A DNA stretch of 64,000 bases from Piper betle (Eukaryota > Streptophyta > Magnoliopsida > Piperales > Piperaceae): NCBI GenBank assembly GCA_033002965.1, contig JAURVB010008841.1:42922-106921 (forward strand), read 5' to 3'. Below are positions 58,756-64,000 of this stretch, piece by piece (the first letter of the stretch is position 1; each line of letters starts with the position of its first letter). Both the position numbers and the translations under genes were made by a program. The notes under the pieces were generated by a model, which ran no database searches, was not told where the DNA came from, and saw only the letters and a list, made by a program, of their open reading frames with translations.

Positions 58756-60763
58756 ATGGCAGTCCAGCCCCTCTCCTCCTCCTCCTCTTCTTCTTCCTCG
58801 TCCCGCCCGTAATCATAAAAACGCAATCTTTCTTTCCACCTGCATTCATCATTCATTCAATCTGACATATTCCAATTCGCATATGTAATTGACTGACAAT
58901 TTTTTACTGATTTTACAGGCATACGCCGACCACGATGGCGGCGGCAAGGTGAATCCGTTCACGCCCAAGGCGGCGGCGCTGCGGTACTGGTCGCAGAAGG
59001 TGCCCGACGGGCTCCCGAGGCCGGAGTTCCTCGTGTCCAAGCTCTCGCCGCTGACGGCGCAGAAGACGGCGGAGCTGCAGCGGCTGGCCGACGGCGGCGC
59101 CCTGTCCACAAAGCTGCCCGCGTTCTGCTCCTGGGCGCACCTGTTCTGCTTCCCAGACGTGGCGGCGAGCTTGGAGAAGCACGCCGGCCCCGTCAACTTC
59201 GCCAAGTACTCCGACCAGAACTTCACCAACTACGGCACCGCGGCGTCCGGCGGCGTCGACACCTTCAAGAATTACTCCGACGGCGAGAACATCCCCGTCA
59301 ACGTCTTCACCCGCTACGCCCGGGCCTCAGGCGACCGCGGTGTCGGCTTCGCCAACTACGCGCCGGACACCAATGTCGCCACCGGCGAGTTCGCCGGCTA
59401 CGGTGTGAACGCCCGCGGTGGGAGCAGCGACTTCACCAACTACGACCACGGCATTAACGTGCCGGACCTCAAGTTCGGGTCCTACGGCGATGGGTCCCTC
59501 GGCCGGCCGCAGACCTTCATTTCCTACTCCGACGACGCCAACGCCGGCGACCACTCGTTCAAGAGCTACGGCAAGCGCGGCGTCGGCACGCCCACCAGCT
59601 TCACCAGCTACGGCAGCAACGCCAACGTCATCGGCAACGGCTTCAACGGCTACGGCGAGGGGGCCAACGGCGCCGAGGAGACCTTCACCCGGTACGGCTT
59701 CAACGGCAACGTGCCGCAGAACAACTTCCGGAGCTACGGCGACGGTGGGAACAACCCGGTCGACAAGTTCAACAGCTACAGGGACCAGTCCAATGTCGGC
59801 GACGACACCTTCATCTCCTACGCCAAGAACGGCAACGCCGGCGACCAGAGCTTCGAGAACTACGGCAACTCCTTCAACGAAGGGTCGGACGCTTTCAAGG
59901 GCTACGGCAAGGGCGCCGCCAACCTGCCCAAGATCGGATTCAAGGGGTACGGCGTCAACAACTCCTTCCTCGACTACGCCGACAAGAAAAAGGCCTCCTT
60001 TTCGCAGTACGGCGCCGGCGCCCAGTCCGGCAGTTCGTCCTCCTTTTCGTACCACAGCGCCCGCGCCCACTCCCGCATTTCGTCGAACAAGTACGTGGTG
60101 GAGGAAGGCAAGTTCTTCCGAGAGTCACAGCTCAAGCAAGGGAAGCTCATGAAGATGCCGGACATCAAGGACAAGATGCCGTCCCGGTCCTTCCTCCCCC
60201 GCTCCATCGCCGCCAAGCTCCCCTTCTCCACCGCCGGCCTGCCGGAGCTGCTCCGGGTCTTCAACTCGGGCGAGAACTCCACCTTGGCGGGCTTGGCGAG
60301 GAAGACGCTGATGGAGTGCGAGCGGAAGCCGAGCAGGGGCGAGACGAAGCGGTGCGTAGCGTCGGCGGAGGACATGATCGACTTCGCCGTCGACGTGCTG
60401 GGCCCGTCGGCGACGGTGAAGACCACGGCGGGGCTCGGCGGGAACAAGGCGACGGTCCAGATCGGCCGGGTGGACAAGATCAACGGCGGGCGCGTCACCG
60501 AGAGCGTGTCGTGCCACCAGAGCCTCTTCCCTTACTTGGTCTATTTTTGCCATTCGGTACCCAAGGTGCGGGTGTACGAGGCGGACCTACTCCACCAATC
60601 AACCAAGGCCCCCGTGAACCGTGGCGTCGCCATCTGTCACATTGACACCTCGGCGTGGGGCCCGGAGCACGGAGCGTTCATGTCCCTCGGGGGCGGGCCC
60701 GGAAAAATCGAGGTCTGTCATTGGATCTTCGAGAACGACATGACCTGGGTCCGGGCCGACTAG
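58756..60763 (+). CDS. BURP-domain PG1beta-like protein, right copy
   Basis: Mirror copy of the left BURP gene: exon 1 58756-58808, intron 58809-58918, exon 2 58919-60763. I could find no base difference from the left copy across exons and intron. All reading frames give the same translations, including the full CHX10CHX27CHX25CH signature and the FxxYG repeats. It carries the same apparent one-base loss in the signal-peptide CTC run, so the lesion predates the duplication, or is a shared systematic error, or has been homogenised. If the frame is restored by alternative initiation or by true sequence, the product is about 630 residues, usual for the family. Transcribed rightward, away from the centre. 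Confidence 0.9.
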
Positions 60764-60764
60764 A

Positions 60765-60840
60765 CTTCTTCTTCGTCGTCTTCTTCCTCATCCTCCTCCT
60801 CCTCCTCCTCCTGCACCTCCTCCTCCTCCTCCTCCTGGTG
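60765..60840. repeat. TCC/TTC microsatellite in the right BURP 3' UTR
   Basis: Mirror of 35724-35799, immediately after the stop codon, with a small length difference between arms. Confidence 0.8.
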
Positions 60841-60964
60841 GGTTTGGTGGAGGAGGTTAGAGTGGTGACTATCCCACCCACTTGGAAGAAAGAATTAAAT
60901 CCTATGAAGTTTAAGTTCAACATCGCTCCGATTTCTTTTCTTGCTGCTAGTATATCTCCCATTT

Positions 60965-63352
60965 CGCTCTTGAGGTTGAATTTGTTTGTGTATTAATTAA
61001 TTGTTCTCTGAATTTTGGATGGGATGTTGTCAAGGGGTGTATGGTGTGAATTAGCTATTAGTGTCGGTGGTTTGGGCTTAAAAAAATGGTGTGTTAGCTA
61101 GCCCATGCTGGATGGCTCTCATTTGAGACCAAACAAGATGGATCCAGAGAGTGGTATTTCATGTAATCATGATTACATATAATAAAAAATTAAATGTATA
61201 AGTTTCTAAAATTTTATACTTGGCAACATTTTTTATTTCTAAAATTTTACGCTTGGTTGCTTTAAGATTTAACATAACAGATATTATTAATATTATAGCC
61301 ATTACAGCGAGCCGGGGAGTTTTTATTTCTCCGGTGCCGCCGATCTATGCTTCCTTCAAATTTTTCTTGGTCGGATGCCCTTTATGTTGTCCCATTTTCA
61401 TCCTTTTCTTGGGTTTGAAATATACATGGCATCCAACTCAAAAAGTCCAACTCCATAATTTATACATATGCTAGCTAGAAAGAGTGACTAATTTTGCATT
61501 GTTTTAATGTGGAGCCCACGTTTTCGGCCTCTATTGCAAAATTATTAAGGAATCTATGCGGTGGACAAGGCCAACAGCAGCATATTATATTGTTTAATCT
61601 TACTGAAAAAGAAGGGTTGAACAAACATGACAATGCAGTTCACATTACTTAAATGTGCCAAAGATTAATGTCGGCAATGATTGAGTCCTTACCAAGGCAT
61701 GGGGCAGCTCAATATCATTATATCAATAGATTCAATCGATACATCCACAAATAATAGTATGGTCCATTTGGAGGAACTATACTCTATTTAGTTCCTACAA
61801 ACCAAAGCTTTTCATGGTAATATTATTGTTCTTTAATGTAATTAATTGCATTGCTGAAAAAGAAAACTTCTTATTGAACTCAACGATACATTGTGCAACG
61901 ATTCAAGGAATTCAGATTACTCTCACGTCTAATATCTATTAAAAGGACTTCTAAGATGGCTAATGCTAACCATGAATTAACCCTTTGAAATGATGACCCC
62001 AACTCGTTGTTTAGAGGAAGATTTAAATAATAGTCTCGCATCTAATATCAATTGGAAAGGTATAGAAGAAGGCATTGCAAGCGGATGTTCAACATGGGCT
62101 ACCCAATTTAGATGATTTAGGCTCGTCATTTAGTTCTCGGCCGAGTCCGTCCTTCAGTCAATAAGTGCATGATAACTGATGAATGCAGTCATGGCTTTGC
62201 TATTGTGGTGCAGCAGAGTGGTTGAAATTAACAAGGTAGGGTCTGTGCCAAACTATTTCACACCTTACACGAGCTTCGGAGGTGAGAAGTGAAGTCAAAC
62301 AATAGAGGCATGCTTGATGACCAACTTTTCCTTCTTGCTCTATGGTAGTCGGATCATAAGATGGATGATACCAATAATCTACTCATGTAGTCACCTCCCA
62401 ACTATATACTATGTGCATAACTTAGTCATTTCAACAGAGATATGTACTAGCTAGGTAGGACCAATATTCTGCCTGATTAATATTTAGTTCTACCTCTAAC
62501 AGTAAAATATATAATAGATAAATACAATTTGAAGAATGCCCATAGCAAAAATATAGTACTGTACAATGTCAAAAATTTGTGGTGCAAAGACATAAAGTTC
62601 AATGCTACATGTACTAGTAATGAAATATATTGGTGAATCTGCAATGTATCTAGCTATCCTCTTGCTACACCACCGAATTATAATTGCTAGCATGTTTCAA
62701 AAAAAAGCTGCACCATCAATCAGTGCCATTTTCAGAATGCCCACATGATTCAAAGTATCGGGATCCAACGCTGGGAATCATAGCGTCAAACTTTATTTTC
62801 CACTTTATAAGTGAGCCTCTTCTTTTCTTTGTGCATCTTAGTTGTTTAACTTTTGTAAAGGATATGGCTACTGAGTGGAAGGAAAGAGCAGGAGAAAAAT
62901 TTACGATGCCTGTAAGAAGAGGGCACCTTAAATAGGCCAGCCAAGCAGAAGCCACATTGAAGACAATTTATCAGACAATTTTTAGACGACCCACAAAACA
63001 GTAGCAATTGATTTTCACGTGGGATATATCTAATATCAAAAACAGCATGCAGAAAGAGAGATGTTTGATATATAATTGCCATTACCATTTTATCACTGTT
63101 TTTTTTAATCTCCTTTACTGATAGAAATCCAAAACTCAATGAAGTGTAATCTTGATGCTGGCTTTAATCGCACATACCTGTCTTTTAAAGCAGAAAACAA
63201 TTAGACTTTCACAATCCAAGTGCACACGATATTCGACACAAAAAGAGGATAACCGTTTGAATATTGTACCACAATGAGCTTAAATATGATATTTGTTTTA
63301 TCTATTTTAAACATGGAAAGCTTGTGTTAAAAATGCAAAAAGGGTCTCATAG
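60965..63352. other. Non-coding right-arm DNA downstream of the BURP gene
   Basis: Mirror of about 33213-35600. No gene recognised. Confidence 0.55.
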
Positions 63353-63750
63353 GTTACTAGCATAGCGTTGAAGAATCCTTGAAATGGAGTCAGGCAGTCC
63401 AGATTGCTGAAGGAGCAGAACGACTAATGAAATGTTCCATCCAGGAAGGCATCGCAGGTGGAGAAGACAGCAATAGAAGATTGCGTACTCTTGGCGGACT
63501 AGGCATTTGTGATGTGGGGACAAATTGTTCAAAAACATGGATATGAAGATCACGACTTTCCAGACTCTTCTGTTAATGAGTAACATGCTACCGACAGAAA
63601 AAAAGGGGGCAGGAAGAGTGAAAACAAAGTTTGGGGGAGGTCCATTTGTGAGAACATGGGAAGTGGCATCTCTTCAATTACTTTTGACAGATTGGGTAGC
63701 ATATCAAAATCAACAGTACTAGAGAGTATGGTATCAGTAAATGTATAAAA
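63353..63750 (-). pseudogene. Coding-like degraded segment, right copy
   Basis: Mirror of 32815-33212 on the minus strand, essentially identical by inspection. Same unidentified, apparently disrupted frames. Confidence 0.3.
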
Positions 63751-64000
63751 AAAAACATTTCCAATGCTTTTCCCATTAAAAAATGTAAAAATTGAAGAGC
63801 AATTATAGTGCTTTCAACTTTTGTCCTCTAAATAGACCTTAGAAGGCAAGAAAAAAATGCTTCTAGCTTCATGTCGGAGTTGCTTGACAGCAATTAGCAT
63901 TTACGTCTTATGGGGCAGGAAAGTTTGCTCCTAGCTTTGGATCATTGAAGTTTGCACCCAGCAATCTATCTTCTAATTCTTAATTACTATATACATTTAT

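Larger units (their letters stand above)
48510..63973 (-). repeat. Right arm of the giant palindrome
   Basis: Reverse complement of 32592-48318. Differences by inspection: the about 277-bp segment 38265-38541 is absent, there is an extra segment of about 30 bp near 58241-58270, an extra 13 bp near 55403 (catatactaattg), many changes in homopolymer and microsatellite length, and scattered substitutions mainly in the retrotransposon and in 58.1-58.4 kb. Only 27 bp of the window lie beyond its outer end. Confidence 0.97.

Noticed and set aside
32592..63973. Pure assembly artefact from a self-chimeric read
   Set aside because: A read folded on itself would give identical arms. Here the arms differ by many indels and substitutions. 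A haplotype misjoin is not excluded and is listed as the main alternative.
1..64000. CRISPR arrays, rRNA, tRNA or prokaryotic-type systems
   Set aside because: No regularly spaced short repeats or conserved RNA gene sequences were seen; all genes are plant type with spliceosomal introns.

Overview
This window is nuclear DNA from a flowering plant. The genes have spliced introns, the background is AT-rich with many microsatellites, and there are Ty3/gypsy retrotransposons with plant-type primer-binding sites and several plant gene families (PHO1, ICME, ABCG, P4-ATPase, BURP/PG1beta). GC-rich first exons and a very GC-rich BURP gene in AT-rich surroundings suggest a monocot, but I cannot name the species.

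Left half (1-32591) is ordinary gene space with much decay. It holds a Copia-like LTR remnant (1502-1860), a GC-rich hairpin-flanked island (1877-2684), a dead ABCG half-transporter fragment (3306-4190), an 11-exon isoprenylcysteine methylesterase gene on the minus strand (4924-9089, one coding base missing in exon 5), an intact 13-exon PHO1-type phosphate exporter (11979-16059), a dead P4-ATPase flippase fragment (about 18335-19345), a fold-back element (19961-20240), and an RlmN-like radical-SAM methyltransferase gene (about 23505-32052). The RlmN-like gene is broken by a frameshift and a stop, and its longest intron carries a degenerate Ty3/gypsy element.

Right half (32592-63973) is one giant palindrome. 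A 15.7 kb left arm (32592-48318) and a 15.5 kb right arm (48510-63973) are near-identical reverse complements around a 191-bp single-copy spacer. Each arm holds, from outside in: a degraded coding-like segment, a BURP-domain PG1beta-like gene, a small unidentified ORF, AT-rich DNA, a GC-rich twin-hairpin island, and a deleted Tat/Athila-type LTR retrotransposon that keeps only part of gag and a scar of pol. The two BURP copies are transcribed outward, away from the centre.

The arms are not clones. They differ by many short indels, one indel of about 280 bp, and about 21 of 414 residues in the gag-like ORF, yet the two BURP coding sequences look identical. Variants among the four LTRs group in two conflicting ways (by arm and by LTR position), which suggests exchange within and between arms. 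The main alternative is an assembly join of two haplotypes in opposite orientation; reads spanning 48319-48509 would decide this.

No tRNA, rRNA, CRISPR array or bacterial-type operon was seen.
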